A DNA stretch of 64,000 nt from Actinacidiphila acididurans (GTDB taxonomy: Bacteria; Actinomycetota; Actinomycetes; Streptomycetales; Streptomycetaceae), in NCBI RefSeq assembly GCF_016918855.1, contig NZ_JADKYB010000003.1, positions 62,001 through 126,000 on the forward strand, read 5' to 3'. Positions 37,987 through 47,343 of the stretch are shown here, piece by piece. Under the pieces are notes generated by a model. The model worked only from the letters and a program-made list of their open reading frames with translations. It searched no databases and was not told the DNA's origin. Every line of letters starts with the position of its first letter. Within the stretch, counting starts at the first letter, position 1. A program made the position numbers and the translations under genes.

Positions 37987-38658
37987 CTAGGCCCGCTCGG
38001 CGGCGTCCTGCGCCCCGAGGTAGCGGCGCAGGGCATGGCCCGCCTGGCGGACGTGGAGGCGGATGTGCTGCTCCGCGGCGCGGGGGTCTCCGGTGCGGAT
38101 CGCCTCGAGAATGGCCTCGTGCTCGTCGAGGGCGACCGGCAGTCGGCCGGGGGCCTGGGCGGAGAGGCGGTTGCCCAGGCGTACCTGGGCGATGAGGTTC
38201 TCGGCGATGGGGATGAGCCGTCGGCTGCCCGAGCCCTCCCAGATGAGGCGATGGAACGCCAGGTCCAGCTCCCCGTAGGAATGCAGGTTGCCGGCCTCGA
38301 TGGCCTTGCGCTGCCTGACCAGCAGCCGGCTGAGCTGGACGGCCATCCGCGCGTGGTCGGGTGCCACGGCCGCCCGGCGCGCGGCGATTCCGTCGAGCGC
38401 CTCCCGGAGCTCGTACAGCTCCAGCAGGTCGTCGGTGCCGGTCTCGGGGACGAAGTAGCCGCGGTGCGGGACGGCGATGAGGAAGCCCTGGCGTTCGAGT
38501 GCGGCCAGGGCGGCCTTGATGGGGGTCGGGCTGAGCCCGAGCTGTTCGCTGAGGGGACGCACGGTGACGCGGGAGCCCGGCGCGAGGGAGCCGTCGAGGA
38601 TGGCACCCCGCACATGGTCGTAGGCAGCGTTCAGCAGGGTGCGGCGCGGGACGGTCAT
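37987..38658 (-). CDS. GntR family (FCD) transcriptional regulator
   Basis: This 223-residue regulator has the winged helix VRGAILDGSLAPGSRVTVRP and LSEQLGLSPTPIKAALAALERQGFL, then an FCD domain (ELDLAFHRLIWEGSG, DEHEAILEAIRTGDPRAAEQ). It is the last gene of the minus-strand unit that carries an amino acid ABC importer, 83 bp after the second permease gene, so it probably controls that unit. The ATG at 38658 has AAGGGGGG upstream. It converges with the hydroxyproline operon, and the 64 bp between them show no clear hairpin. Confidence 0.87.
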   Translation of the reverse strand: MTVPRRTLLNAAYDHVRGAILDGSLAPGSRVTVRPLSEQLGLSPTPIKAALAALERQGFLIAVPHRGYFVPETGTDDLLELYELREALDGIAARRAAVAPDHARMAVQLSRLLVRQRKAIEAGNLHSYGELDLAFHRLIWEGSGSRRLIPIAENLIAQVRLGNRLSAQAPGRLPVALDEHEAILEAIRTGDPRAAEQHIRLHVRQAGHALRRYLGAQDAAERA

Positions 38659-38741
38659 GGTCGCCGGGTTCCCCCCTTTCTCCCGTGACGATGGTACCGA
38701 TCGCGCCGCTGCCCCGAAGGCGATCGGCGCGGCCGGACACC

Positions 38742-39398
38742 TCAGTGAAGCCTCCGCTCGTACCAGCGGGACAGCATCGTCAGGGGCAGGCAGATCACGA
38801 AGTAGACGGCGAGTACGGCCCCGAGGATGGGTACGGCATGGGAGGAGCCGCCGGAGAGGGTGAGGCGTTCGATCGAGCGTTGCGATGCCTCGAGGATGTC
38901 GAGCAGTCCGATGACGGCGGCCAGTGACGTCTGCTGGATGAGGTTGACGACCAGTCCGATCAGCGGGGGGAGTGCTCGCCGCGCGGCCTGGGGCAGCAGG
39001 ACGTACCGCATGCGTCCGGTCCAGGAGAAGCCCAGCGCCGCGGCGGCCTCGGCCTGCCCGCGGGGCACCGACTGCACGGCCCCGCGGACGACTTCGGCCA
39101 CGTTGGCACTGCCCCACAGGGACAGTCCGATGACGGCGGCGCCGAAGGTGTCCACCCGCAGTCCGATGATGGGCAGCACGAAGAAGATGAAGTACAGGAT
39201 GATGATGATCGGCAGGCCCCGCCAGATCTCGACGTAGACCCGGGCCGGCGCCCGCACCGCTCTGCTGGGCAGGGTGAGTACGGAGCCGACCAGTGTTCCG
39301 GCCAGGAGGCTGGCGGCGACGCAGGCGAGCGCCAGCAGGGCCGTTTCGCGCAGGCCGGTGGCGAGGTAGCTCGCCACCGGCCCGACCCATGGGGCCAT
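38742..39398 (-). CDS. Polar amino acid ABC transporter permease (second)
   Basis: This 218-residue inner membrane protein has about five spans and the His/Glu/Gln permease signature region (YVEIWRGLPIIIILYFIFFVLP near the start and EAAAALGFSWTGRMRYVLLPQAARRALPPL as the EAA loop that docks on the ATPase). It pairs with the permease upstream; the last base of that gene's stop is the first base of this ATG (TGATG). With the substrate-binding lipoprotein and ATPase it forms an importer for a polar amino acid or a similar compound. Confidence 0.87.
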   Translation of the reverse strand: MAPWVGPVASYLATGLRETALLALACVAASLLAGTLVGSVLTLPSRAVRAPARVYVEIWRGLPIIIILYFIFFVLPIIGLRVDTFGAAVIGLSLWGSANVAEVVRGAVQSVPRGQAEAAAALGFSWTGRMRYVLLPQAARRALPPLIGLVVNLIQQTSLAAVIGLLDILEASQRSIERLTLSGGSSHAVPILGAVLAVYFVICLPLTMLSRWYERRLH

Positions 39399-40078
39399 CA
39401 ATGTCCTCCGGGTATCGCGTAGTGACGTTCGACGGCCCCGGCGCCCAGGGACATGAGCCAGACCAGCCCCAGGTAGATGACGCCGATGGCAAGGAACATC
39501 TCGAAGACCCGGAAGCTGACGGCGACGATGTTGACGGCGGTGTCGGTGAGTTCGGGGTAGCTGATGGCGACCATGAACGACGAGTTCTTGAAGACGGAGA
39601 TGAGGATGTTGGTGACCGACGGCAGGGCGATGCGGGCGCCGAGCGGGAGGGTGACGTGCCGGAAGGCGGCCGGGCGGGAGAAGCCGAGGGCCCGGCAGGC
39701 TTCGACGTAGCCGCCTTCGACGGCTTCGAAGCCGGCGCGGAAGTTCTCCACGTTGTAGGCACCGCCCCACAGAAGCAGGGACAGCCAGCCGACGGTGAAA
39801 CCCTCGAATTGCAGCCCGATGTCGGGCAGCGCGAAGTACAGGAAGAAGATCTGCACGAGGAGCGGGGTGTTGCGGAACACCTCGACGTAGACGGTGATCA
39901 GGTGCCGGGCCACCGGTATGCGCAGCGAGCTGATCGCGCCGAGCAGGACCCCGACGAGCAGGGCGCCGGCCATGCCGATGCTGCTGATGGCCAGCGTTCG
40001 CAGCAGGCCGGAGCCGAGCTCGCCGAGGTGGTGGGCGATGAAGCCCGGTTCGAAGTGGTAGCCGGCGGCGTCGGGCAT
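39398..40078 (-). CDS. Polar amino acid ABC transporter permease (first)
   Basis: This is a 226-residue permease of the His/Glu/Gln family: VYVEVFRNTPLLVQIFFLYFALP in the N-terminal half and EACRALGFSRPAAFRHVTLPLGARIALPSV as the EAA loop. The ATG at 40078 follows the stop of the binding-protein gene by 2 bp, showing tight coupling. Which amino acid is carried cannot be read from sequence; the threonine-synthase-like gene in the same unit hints at a hydroxy or amino acid broken down by a PLP enzyme. Confidence 0.87.
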   Translation of the reverse strand: MPDAAGYHFEPGFIAHHLGELGSGLLRTLAISSIGMAGALLVGVLLGAISSLRIPVARHLITVYVEVFRNTPLLVQIFFLYFALPDIGLQFEGFTVGWLSLLLWGGAYNVENFRAGFEAVEGGYVEACRALGFSRPAAFRHVTLPLGARIALPSVTNILISVFKNSSFMVAISYPELTDTAVNIVAVSFRVFEMFLAIGVIYLGLVWLMSLGAGAVERHYAIPGGH

Positions 40079-40080
40079 GC

Positions 40081-41025
40081 TCAGCACTGAAGGGTGGAGC
40101 CGGACGGGTAGGTCAGGTTGCTGCCCGGGCGGGGTACGTACTTGGCGAACTGCTGCTGTACGGAAGTGTCGGTGACGGTCTTCCGGAAATCGGTCCAGAA
40201 GAAGTCGGCCTGCTGCAGGTGGGCCAGGGCCGCGTTGAGCCAGGTGAGCATCTGCGTGTCGCCCTTGCGGACGCCCATTCCCCAGGGGCTGTCGGCCTTG
40301 GCGTCGCCGACGACCTTGAGTGCGGAGTTCTTCGCCGCGAGATCGAGCAGGAGGGTGTCGTCCTGGGCGAACGCGACGCCGCGCTTCTGGTTGAGCGCGG
40401 TCAGCGCCTGGCTGGTCTCGGTGAACAGGGACTGCTTGACGTCCTTCATGCACTGGCTCAGCCAGAGGCTGGCGGTGGCGCCGGAGATGCTGATGACGGA
40501 CTTGCCGGCCAGTTGGCCGAAGGAGGTGATCGGGGAGTCCTTGGGCACCAGCAGTTTCACGCCGCTGTCGAAGTAGGGAGTGGAGAAGTCGATGGTCTGG
40601 GCGCGTTCCTGGGTGTAGTTCATGGTCGCTTCGATCAGGTCGATGCGCTTGGAGGTCAGGAACGACACCCGGTTGGATCCGGTCACGCAGGTCAGGGTCA
40701 GCGCGTTGGGGTCGCCGAAAGCGTAGGAGGCCAACTGGTGGGCGATGTCGATCTCGAAGCCCGCGTTCTTCGACGATTCGTCGATGTATCCGAACGGCGG
40801 GTAGTCGCACTTGACGCCGACGGTCAGCTTGCCCTTGCTCTTCACCTCGTCGGGCAGCGGCGCCCCCACGTCGACGGGGCTGCCGGTGGCGGTGGCACCG
40901 CCCGAGCCGCCGGCCGACGCGGACGAACCCCCGGACGAGGAGGACGAGGAGGAGCAGCCCGCGGCGAGGACCATGACCATCGCCGCGCCGATGACAATGC
41001 CGAACTTCGATCTCACGGTGTGCAT
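40081..41025 (-). CDS. Amino acid ABC transporter substrate-binding lipoprotein
   Basis: This 314-residue periplasmic-type binding protein is anchored as a lipoprotein by the lipobox VLAAGCSS (Cys near residue 24), followed by a Ser/Gly-rich linker. The fold is that of family 3 solute-binding proteins: VKSKGKLTVGVKCDYPPFGYID, NAGFEIDIAHQLA, RIDLIEATMNYTQERAQTIDFS and KSVISISGATASLWL. These bind polar amino acids. Two non-lipid cysteines (VKCDYPP and LTCVTG) could form a disulfide, as in some GluB-like proteins. The ATG at 41025 has AAAAGGATG upstream. It lies between ATPase and permease genes. Confidence 0.88.
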   Translation of the reverse strand: MHTVRSKFGIVIGAAMVMVLAAGCSSSSSSSGGSSASAGGSGGATATGSPVDVGAPLPDEVKSKGKLTVGVKCDYPPFGYIDESSKNAGFEIDIAHQLASYAFGDPNALTLTCVTGSNRVSFLTSKRIDLIEATMNYTQERAQTIDFSTPYFDSGVKLLVPKDSPITSFGQLAGKSVISISGATASLWLSQCMKDVKQSLFTETSQALTALNQKRGVAFAQDDTLLLDLAAKNSALKVVGDAKADSPWGMGVRKGDTQMLTWLNAALAHLQQADFFWTDFRKTVTDTSVQQQFAKYVPRPGSNLTYPSGSTLQC

Positions 41026-41049
41026 CCTTTTGCTCGATCTGGCGGGCTG

Positions 41050-41112
41050 TCGGAGGACTTGCGGAGGAATCGGCGGGTTATCGGAGGACTTTGCGGAGGA
41101 ATTGGCGGGTTC
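41050..41112. repeat. 31-bp tandem duplication across the end of the ATPase gene
   Basis: A unit of about 31 bp (41050-41080) recurs at 41081-41112 with two or three changes, and a partial third copy precedes it (41041-41049). The right copy encodes the last residues of the ATPase (FLRKVLR); the left copy lies after the stop codon. It looks like a recent slippage duplication with no coding effect. Confidence 0.7.
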
Positions 41113-41866
41113 GGTCGTTCTGGGGCCGGTCCAGGACATCGGCCGGGCGGCCGTGCTCCGCGATGACGCCACCGTCGACGAACACCAGACGGTCGCCGAG
41201 TTCGCGGGCAAAGCCCATCTCGTGGGTGACGCAGAGCATCGTCATCCCGGAGCGGGCGAGGTCCCGCATGACGTCGAGGACCTCGCTGACCAGCTCCGGG
41301 TCGAGTGCGGAGGTCACCTCGTCGAAGAGCATCACGTGCGGGTCCATCATCAACGCGCGGGCAATGGCGACCCGTTGCTGCTGCCCACCCGACAGTTGTC
41401 GCGGGTGGGCGTCGGCCTTGTCGGCCAGGCCCACTCGGGCCAGCAGCGCCAAGGCCCGCTTCCGTGCCTCGTCCTTGGGCATCCGCAGCAGCTTGCGCGG
41501 CGCCAGGGTGAGGTTGTCGACGGCGGACAGGTGCGGGAAGAGATTGAACTGCTGGAAGACCATGCCGATACGCCGTCGTACCGTGTTCAGGTCGGTGCCG
41601 GCCGCCGTCAGGTCCTCGCCCTCCAGCAGTACCTGCCCGGCGCTCACCGGCTCCAGCAGGTTGACGCAGCGCAGCAGGGTGCTCTTGCCGCCACCGGACG
41701 GGCCGATGACGGCGACCACCTCGCCGCGGGCCACCGTCAGGTCGACGCCCTTGAGCACTTCGACGCTGCCGTACGACTTGTGCACGCCGCGCAGTTCCAC
41801 CATCGCCGCCCGAGGGTCGGCGGGTGGCCGGGCGGAGGGACCGTCCACGCTCGGCGGGTTCGTCAT
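41078..41866 (-). CDS. Polar amino acid ABC transporter ATP-binding protein
   Basis: This is a 262-residue ATPase with Walker [13 protein letters not shown] (about residue 54), Q-loop [16 protein letters not shown], signature [15 protein letters not shown] and Walker [15 protein letters not shown], then the switch His in CVTHEMG. It is a HisP/GlnQ-type subunit. Its start overlaps the stop of the PLP-enzyme gene by 4 nt (ATGA), so the importer and enzyme are made together. The first 21 residues are a variable extension. Confidence 0.9.
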   Translation of the reverse strand: MTNPPSVDGPSARPPADPRAAMVELRGVHKSYGSVEVLKGVDLTVARGEVVAVIGPSGGGKSTLLRCVNLLEPVSAGQVLLEGEDLTAAGTDLNTVRRRIGMVFQQFNLFPHLSAVDNLTLAPRKLLRMPKDEARKRALALLARVGLADKADAHPRQLSGGQQQRVAIARALMMDPHVMLFDEVTSALDPELVSEVLDVMRDLARSGMTMLCVTHEMGFARELGDRLVFVDGGVIAEHGRPADVLDRPQNDRTRQFLRKVLR

Positions 41867-43164
41867 CGCGGCGTCCGCCGGTCGCCGTCCGCGCGCAGGG
41901 CGTCGCCCGGGCCCGCCGTGGCGGCGGCCTCCGGCGGCAGGTCGGCGTCACGTGCCAGCCGCGGTGGCCGGCCGACCTGCAAGGAGTCCTCGTACTTCAG
42001 CGCGCTTCCGGTGTTGAGGACCAGGACCTCCTCGTCCCCGCCGAGCCAGCCGTCGGCGCGCAGCCGGCGTACCGCGGCCAGCGTCGCGGCCCCTTCCGGG
42101 CACATCAGCACACCGTCGGAGGCCGCACAGGCCACCTGCTCCTGGAGGATCTCCCGGTCGTCGACGGCGATCGCCGTGCCGTCGCTGTCCCGCAGCGCGG
42201 ACAGGATGAGGAAGTCGCCCAGCGCGGCGGCGACGTTGATGCCGAACGCGACGGTGCGGGCCTGATCAGCCGGCCACGGTTCGGCGGTCTCGGCCCCCGC
42301 CTCGAAGGCCCGCACGATCGGCGCGCAGCCGGTGGACTGCACGGCCACGAACCGGGGCAGCCGCCCCGAGATCCACCCGAGTGCGGTCAACTCGTCGAGC
42401 GCCTTGCGGATACCGATCAGGCCGACTCCGCCACCGGTGGGGTAGACCACCACGTCCGGCACCCGCCAGCCGAACTGTTCGGCTATCTCCAGGCCCATCG
42501 TCTTCTTGCCCTCGATGCGGTACGGCTCCCGCAGCGTCGCGGCGCTGAACCAGCCGTCCTTCACCGCCTGTCCCGCGATGCGGCCGGCGTCGCCGATCAG
42601 ACCGTCGACGACGTACACCCGGGCGCCGGCCGCCAGCGACTCCTTCCGCGTCACCTGCGGAGCGTCCGCGGGCATCACCACCAGGCACTCCGTACCGGCC
42701 CGCGCGGCATAGGCGGCCCAGGCGGCGCCCGCGTTGCCGTTGGTCGGCAGTGTCAGGCGCCGCACCCCCAGTTCGTGAGCGCGCGAGACGCCGACCGCCG
42801 CGCCGCGGGCCTTGAAACTGCCGGTCGGCAGCATCCCCTCGTCCTTCGCGAGCAGGCCGGGTACGCCGATCCGCCGGCCGTACCCGGGCAGCGGCAGGAT
42901 CGGTGTCCAGCCCTCGCCGAGGGTGATCACATGCGCGGGATCCCGTACCGGCAGCAGCTCCCGGTATCGCCACAGGTCCGCGCCGCGCGCGGCGATGTCC
43001 TGCGGCCGGACCGAGGTCCGGACCCGGTCGAGGTCGTAGCGGGCGAGCAGCGGCGCGCCGCAGCGGCACACGTTCTGCGGCACGTCCGCGTCGTACCGCT
43101 CGAAGCACCGTCCGCACTCCAGGTGGGTCAGCGCGCTGGTCCATTTCCCGTCGTCGGGATACAA
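41863..43164 (-). CDS. Threonine synthase-like PLP-dependent enzyme
   Basis: This 433-residue fold-type II PLP enzyme has an N-terminal zinc-ribbon-like piece ([34 protein letters not shown]), the PLP lysine in [15 protein letters not shown] (about 117), the phosphate cup [13 protein letters not shown] and [19 protein letters not shown]. Bacterial threonine synthases share this outline, but so do other lyases acting on beta- or gamma-substituted amino acids. Sitting at the head of an amino acid import operon, it is more likely catabolic than biosynthetic (inference). No in-frame ATG or GTG is near: the best start is TTG at 43164 after GGAGAGGAAG, giving [14 protein letters not shown] as the N-terminus. 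Confidence 0.78.
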   Translation of the reverse strand: MYPDDGKWTSALTHLECGRCFERYDADVPQNVCRCGAPLLARYDLDRVRTSVRPQDIAARGADLWRYRELLPVRDPAHVITLGEGWTPILPLPGYGRRIGVPGLLAKDEGMLPTGSFKARGAAVGVSRAHELGVRRLTLPTNGNAGAAWAAYAARAGTECLVVMPADAPQVTRKESLAAGARVYVVDGLIGDAGRIAGQAVKDGWFSAATLREPYRIEGKKTMGLEIAEQFGWRVPDVVVYPTGGGVGLIGIRKALDELTALGWISGRLPRFVAVQSTGCAPIVRAFEAGAETAEPWPADQARTVAFGINVAAALGDFLILSALRDSDGTAIAVDDREILQEQVACAASDGVLMCPEGAATLAAVRRLRADGWLGGDEEVLVLNTGSALKYEDSLQVGRPPRLARDADLPPEAAATAGPGDALRADGDRRTPR

Positions 43165-43229
43165 CCGGTGACTTCCTCTCCGTGAGGCTCCGCGGTGGCG
43201 GGCGCGGGGCGCGCCCGCCACGCGACGTT

Positions 43230-45908
43230 CTACTGTCCGAGGCGCCGGAACCGGTCGGCCGTGAGCTTCGTCGACGGCCCGTAGTAGGCGGCGTTGAAGA
43301 GCACCCGCTGCTCGGACCGGTTCCAGGTACGGAAGCCGATCTCGTTGCCGAAGGTGACGACGTAACCGTCGCCGATCGTCCAGGCGAGCCCGTTGACCGC
43401 GCCGTCGAGGTTCTCGCCCCCGATCAGCCAGCCGCTTCGCAACTGGTTGCCGCTGTCGGGGTACTTCGCCACCACCTCGACCGGGTACGTGCTGGTGTCG
43501 GTCACCCGGTAGGCGTCGTCCGAGACGAACCACACGGGGTTGTCCGCAGGCACGCCCCACGCGACCGGGTTCTGCGCGTCGAACTCCTGGCTCAGCAGCG
43601 ATCCCGGGCAGTAGAAGTCCGAGGAGGAGCCGCCGGGGAGGGTGGAGGCGATCGGCAGATCGAACAGCGACTGGGCGGTGGCGGTGCCGCTGCCGAAGGT
43701 GACCAGTGTGCCGCCGCCGGTCACGAAGTCGTGCAGCTGGTTCCAGCCGGTGGTGCCGACGCCGAACGCCCACGCCCAGTCCGGTGGATAGTTCTTCGGG
43801 TTCAGGCCGTTGACGATGGAGTTCTTGCTGACCCCTTCCGGCATGACGATGGCGTCGTAGCGGCCGGCGAGGTCGGCGTAGTCGCTCGCCGCCACCACCG
43901 AGTAGTCCACCCCGTACTGCTCGAACGTCCACATCAGCCAGCCGGACGGCATGTTGTCCGGGGGCTTGAGCAGGCCGATTCTCGTGCCCGGCTTGAGCTG
44001 GACGCCGGCCACGGAGGGCACGGCGCGCAGGGCGGACACCGGGATGCCGGTGGCCTTCGACTGGGCTTCCAGGAGCTGCTGGGCCGCCCGGGACGGCGGC
44101 ACGAGGAAGGTGCCCGCGGCGAAGGTGCGGCCGTTGTCGGTGAACGCGGCGGCGGCACGGAAGGTCGGGATGTTCTGCTTCTGGAGCGCGGCGACGATCC
44201 GGAACACCCCGTAGGACTCCGGGCCGATCGCGTACGCCCCGGTGCTCGGCGGTGCGGGCGGTGTGACGACCGCCGGGGGCCTGACGGAGCTCAGCAGCTT
44301 CGTGTCGGCCGGGAAGGACGTGGTGACGAGGTCGGCCTGGAAGCCGAGCAGCATCGGCAGGGTCTGCGCGGTGGTGTCGTACGGCCGCTGCGGCGGGCCC
44401 CCGGGGTACTGGAGCAGCTGCGGGTAGTCCTGCACCTCGAGCAGGGTCTTGGCGAACCCGGCGTAGGGCTGTTGGAGGTGGATGATGTACGACCCCGCCG
44501 GATACTGCTTGCCGTCGGCGGTGAACGCGGCCTGCGCCTGGTGGATCTCGACGGCGCCGAGGTGGAAGATCTCCAGGGCGTCCAGGACCGCCTGCGGGTC
44601 GCGCTGCCCGGCCGGGATGACATAGGCGTAGGGGCTGGTCCGCGTGACCGCCTTGACCCCGACGCGGTAGGTGTTGAACAGCCAGTTGTACGTGTCGTAG
44701 GCGACCGTCTCCAGCCCCGAGTAGAAGGCCTGGGAGACCCAGTCGACGATGTTGCGCAGCGTCCAGGTGTTCGAGTCGTACGGCTCGATGAAGTTGATGT
44801 CGGTGGTCTGCTGGCCCAGCGGCTTCGTACCCACCTGCGGGTAGGCGAGGTTGGCGGCGGCCGCCGCCTCGGTGAGGATGCGCGCCGAACCGTGGTAGAC
44901 GCAGTACTGCCGGGACGGGGACCAGTAGTCGTACTCCGATCCCCAGCCGTTGCCCTTCATGCCGGCGGCGGTCATGCCGCGCTGCATCGCCAGGCCGACC
45001 GTGTCGGTCTGCTGCACCAGGATGGTGTCGATGTTGGGGTCGTACGGCGACAGGTACGGCGGGGTGAACAGCCGGGGAGAGCCGGAACTGGCGCCGTGGG
45101 AGTCCTGGAAGACCTGGGGGCGGTACTTGTTCAGGATCGCGACGTTGTACTTGCTCTCGACCTGGGTGAGCATGATCCAGTCACGGTTGTCGTCGTGGCC
45201 GGTGTACTTGTTGTACAGGTCGGGATAGGTGCGGGAATAGGCGGTGCCGGCGGTGGCGGCGAAGTAGTCGTTGACGAGGACGATGCCGTCCGGGTTCTGG
45301 CACGGCTGCAGCAGGATGACCAGGTTGTCGAGGATCTTCTCGATGTAGTCGGACTGCTCGGTGGCCAGCCGGTAGGCCCATTCGATGGCGGCCTGGGAGT
45401 TGCCGACCTCGGTCGAGTGGATGCCGGCCTGCGCGTAGTAGAACGGCTTGCCCTGGGTGGCCAGTTTCTTCGCGTCGGCCTCGGACAGGCCCCGGGGGTC
45501 GGCCAGCCGGGCGTTGGTGGCGACCAGCTCGTCGAGACGGGCCAGGTTCTTCGGCGAGCTGATGGTCAGCAGGATGTACGGATTTCCCCGGGTGGTCTTG
45601 CCGATCTCCTCGTACGTCACCCGGTCGCTGCGCTCGGCGATGAGCTGGAAGTACGGGACCATCGAGTGCCATTGGGCGAGGAAGCCGTCGGTTCCGATCG
45701 GCGTTCCGAAGTACTCCGCGGGAGTCGGTATGCGGCCCTTCTGCTGCGTTCCGGCGGACGGCCGGTGGGGGTCGTCCGTCGCGGGGGTGGCCGGGGCCGC
45801 CGAGGCGACACCCGGGTGGATCACGGTCGCGGCTGCCCCTGCGCCTGCGGCAGCGGTGGTTCTGAGCAGGGTGCGGCGGGAGAGGTTCGAGTTTTCGCTG
45901 CTGGTCAT
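43230..45908 (-). CDS. Secreted M14 zinc carboxypeptidase family protein
   Basis: This is an 892-residue exported protein. A Tat signal (SRRTLLRTTAAAGAG ... GVASA) covers about 1-38. The M14 metallocarboxypeptidase domain contains the zinc motif GIHSTEVGNSQ (His and Glu near 142-145) and the third ligand His in VFQDSHGASSGSPR. A long C-terminal part (about 420-892) contains class-I amidotransferase-like Rossmann segments (RYDAIVMPEGVSKNS, TGGGTLVTFGSG). Such large M14 proteins are peptidases or amidases of unknown substrate. The ATG at 45908 has AAAGG upstream. It lies 65 bp upstream of the PLP enzyme and importer genes on the same strand; a release-import-breakdown chain for peptides is plausible but unproven. 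Confidence 0.82.
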   Translation of the reverse strand: MTSSENSNLSRRTLLRTTAAAGAGAAATVIHPGVASAAPATPATDDPHRPSAGTQQKGRIPTPAEYFGTPIGTDGFLAQWHSMVPYFQLIAERSDRVTYEEIGKTTRGNPYILLTISSPKNLARLDELVATNARLADPRGLSEADAKKLATQGKPFYYAQAGIHSTEVGNSQAAIEWAYRLATEQSDYIEKILDNLVILLQPCQNPDGIVLVNDYFAATAGTAYSRTYPDLYNKYTGHDDNRDWIMLTQVESKYNVAILNKYRPQVFQDSHGASSGSPRLFTPPYLSPYDPNIDTILVQQTDTVGLAMQRGMTAAGMKGNGWGSEYDYWSPSRQYCVYHGSARILTEAAAAANLAYPQVGTKPLGQQTTDINFIEPYDSNTWTLRNIVDWVSQAFYSGLETVAYDTYNWLFNTYRVGVKAVTRTSPYAYVIPAGQRDPQAVLDALEIFHLGAVEIHQAQAAFTADGKQYPAGSYIIHLQQPYAGFAKTLLEVQDYPQLLQYPGGPPQRPYDTTAQTLPMLLGFQADLVTTSFPADTKLLSSVRPPAVVTPPAPPSTGAYAIGPESYGVFRIVAALQKQNIPTFRAAAAFTDNGRTFAAGTFLVPPSRAAQQLLEAQSKATGIPVSALRAVPSVAGVQLKPGTRIGLLKPPDNMPSGWLMWTFEQYGVDYSVVAASDYADLAGRYDAIVMPEGVSKNSIVNGLNPKNYPPDWAWAFGVGTTGWNQLHDFVTGGGTLVTFGSGTATAQSLFDLPIASTLPGGSSSDFYCPGSLLSQEFDAQNPVAWGVPADNPVWFVSDDAYRVTDTSTYPVEVVAKYPDSGNQLRSGWLIGGENLDGAVNGLAWTIGDGYVVTFGNEIGFRTWNRSEQRVLFNAAYYGPSTKLTADRFRRLGQ

Positions 45909-46007
45909 CTGACGACATCGCCTTTCGCGGCCCGGCCTGACCGGACCGTTCTCCGTCGCGGGGTCGGGGTGGGCCGACTCCGCTGGTGTGCGGGGTGTCG
46001 TGCAACT

Positions 46008-46039
46008 CCATTCGTGGCGCGACGCTGCGCCACGAATGG
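46008..46039. promoter_or_regulatory. 13-bp inverted repeat in the leader of the M14 peptidase gene
   Basis: CCATTCGTGGCGC (46008-46020) and its complement (46027-46039) with a 6-nt loop lie 100 bp upstream of the peptidase start. It could be an operator or a stable 5'-leader hairpin. Confidence 0.5.
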
Positions 46040-46138
46040 CCGTCGAGATGCCTGGGTGCCGCGCGCGGTGCGCTGCGCGCCGGCTGTCGGGCGGACCCGC
46101 GTGCTCCGCGGGCGCTCCGGTCCCGGGGCCTGAAAACC

Positions 46139-46153
46139 TTGCGTAAAACGCAA
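46139..46153. promoter_or_regulatory. Small palindrome TTGCGTAAAACGCAA
   Basis: Six-bp arms around AAA, within an AT-richer stretch (46130-46215) that also contains the symmetric TTGGATTTAATATTCAA. This is the likely promoter/operator area of the M14 gene. The remaining bases of 45909-46246 hold no gene I can support. Confidence 0.4.
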
Positions 46154-46246
46154 TGTGCCAGCCGCCGGCGAGAGGCGGCAACGCTTCCAAGTTGGATTTA
46201 ATATTCAATACACATACCGCGCGGCGGCCCGGCAGGGCGGGCCTGA

Positions 46247-46510
46247 GGCACGCATCGGGGCGAGGAGGACGAAGCGATCCAGGCCGCGGACACTGCGCCG
46301 CTCGCCATTCCGAACCAGCTCGGGGCCGGCTGCAGCGCCCAGCCGGCGAAGGCCGTTGACAGGCATCGGGCGATCCTGGCCGCTGTCCAGGACGGTGACG
46401 GTGAGCGGGCGCGGCGGCTCGTGGCTGAGCACGTCGGCCGGGCGGCCGCCGCGGCTGAGGCGTGCCTGGGCCGGGTCCGGGTGCGCCGCGGCGGTCCTGA
46501 CCCGAGACGG
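46247..46510 (+). pseudogene. C-terminal remnant of a GntR/FCD regulator
   Basis: In the frame starting after the stop at 46244 one reads AVDRHRAILAAVQDGDGERA followed by RRLVAEHVGRAAAAAEACL, which matches the last helices of an FCD-domain GntR regulator (compare DEHEAILEAIRTGDPRAAEQ in the gene at 37987). No winged-helix half is present upstream: the frame is closed by TGA at 46244 and the bases before it are AT-rich and non-coding. No start codon with a ribosome site precedes it. I read it as a truncated pseudogene; its end is unclear and runs into the convergent acetyltransferase gene. Confidence 0.5.
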
Positions 46511-46529
46511 CCGGACCCCGCGGCGGGCG

Positions 46530-47165
46530 TCAACTGCTGTGGGGGCGGCCGTCCGTGGCAGGTGCGGGGCCGAAGTCCACGCGCGGGGTGGGGCGGAATT
46601 CGTCGGGGCGGACCGGTGAGGTGCCGACGAGGTGCTTGGCGAAGGGGAGTGGGCCGCCGAGGGTTTCCGGGTCGGCGCTCAGGTCGAACAGCGCGGTGTA
46701 TCCGGCCGCGAGGTAGAGGCCCTTGGCCTCCGGCTGGCGGGGGCCGGTGGTGAGGTAGACGCGCCGGTAGCCGGCCGCGGCGGCGGCCTGTTCCAGTGCG
46801 CTGACGATGCGGCGGCCCAGCCCTTTGCGGCGGTGGGCGCTGTGCGTCCAGATCCGCTTGAGCTCGGCGGTCTGCTCGTCGTATCGGCGGTAGGCGCCTC
46901 CGGCGACGGGCTCGCCGTCCCGCAGAAGCATGAGCAGCAGCCCGCCGTGTGCCGGTTCGAACTCCTCGGCGGGGTAGCGGGCCAGCTCCGCGCGTCCGCC
47001 GGCACGCCCCGGGTAACGGGTGCTGTACTCCTCTTCCAGTTCGCGCAGCAGCGGTCGTACGAGGGGATCCGCAAGCGCCGCCGGCCGCACCTCGTACTGC
47101 GCCGCCGTGCCGGCCGGAACGGCGCGCGCCCCGCCGCGAGTGGCGTCGGCGCCGGAGAACTCCAT
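46530..47165 (-). CDS. GNAT family N-acetyltransferase
   Basis: This 211-residue protein has the acetyl-CoA-binding core of GNAT enzymes: ELKRIWTHSAHRRKGLGRRI (R-x-x-G-x-G/A motif near residue 122) and VYLTTGPRQPEAKGLYLAAGY. Preceding strands LLLMLLRDGEPVAGGAYRRY fit motif C/D. Substrate unknown. ATG at 47165 is preferred over 47228 because the longer form adds a non-conserved stretch; AAAGG lies upstream. It is divergent from the metQNI leader. Confidence 0.75.
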   Translation of the reverse strand: MEFSGADATRGGARAVPAGTAAQYEVRPAALADPLVRPLLRELEEEYSTRYPGRAGGRAELARYPAEEFEPAHGGLLLMLLRDGEPVAGGAYRRYDEQTAELKRIWTHSAHRRKGLGRRIVSALEQAAAAAGYRRVYLTTGPRQPEAKGLYLAAGYTALFDLSADPETLGGPLPFAKHLVGTSPVRPDEFRPTPRVDFGPAPATDGRPHSS

Positions 47166-47343
47166 GGGCACGGCAAGCCTTTCTGCGTGGGGGCCGAAGC
47201 CGTCCGGTTCCCGGGCCGGGCACGGCACCGCGCCCCGGGCCGAAGATCACGCTAACTGCCCGAGAAGCACCGGGCAATGGCGCCCCTCACGGGCACGGGG
47301 GAGTGGACCCCGGCGCCGCGCGCGAGCTGCTAGCGTGTGCGGC

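Noticed and set aside
46155..46619. 154-codon frame upstream of the GNAT gene
   Set aside because: It is Arg/Ser-rich without a match; another frame of the same bases shows the GntR/FCD remnant.
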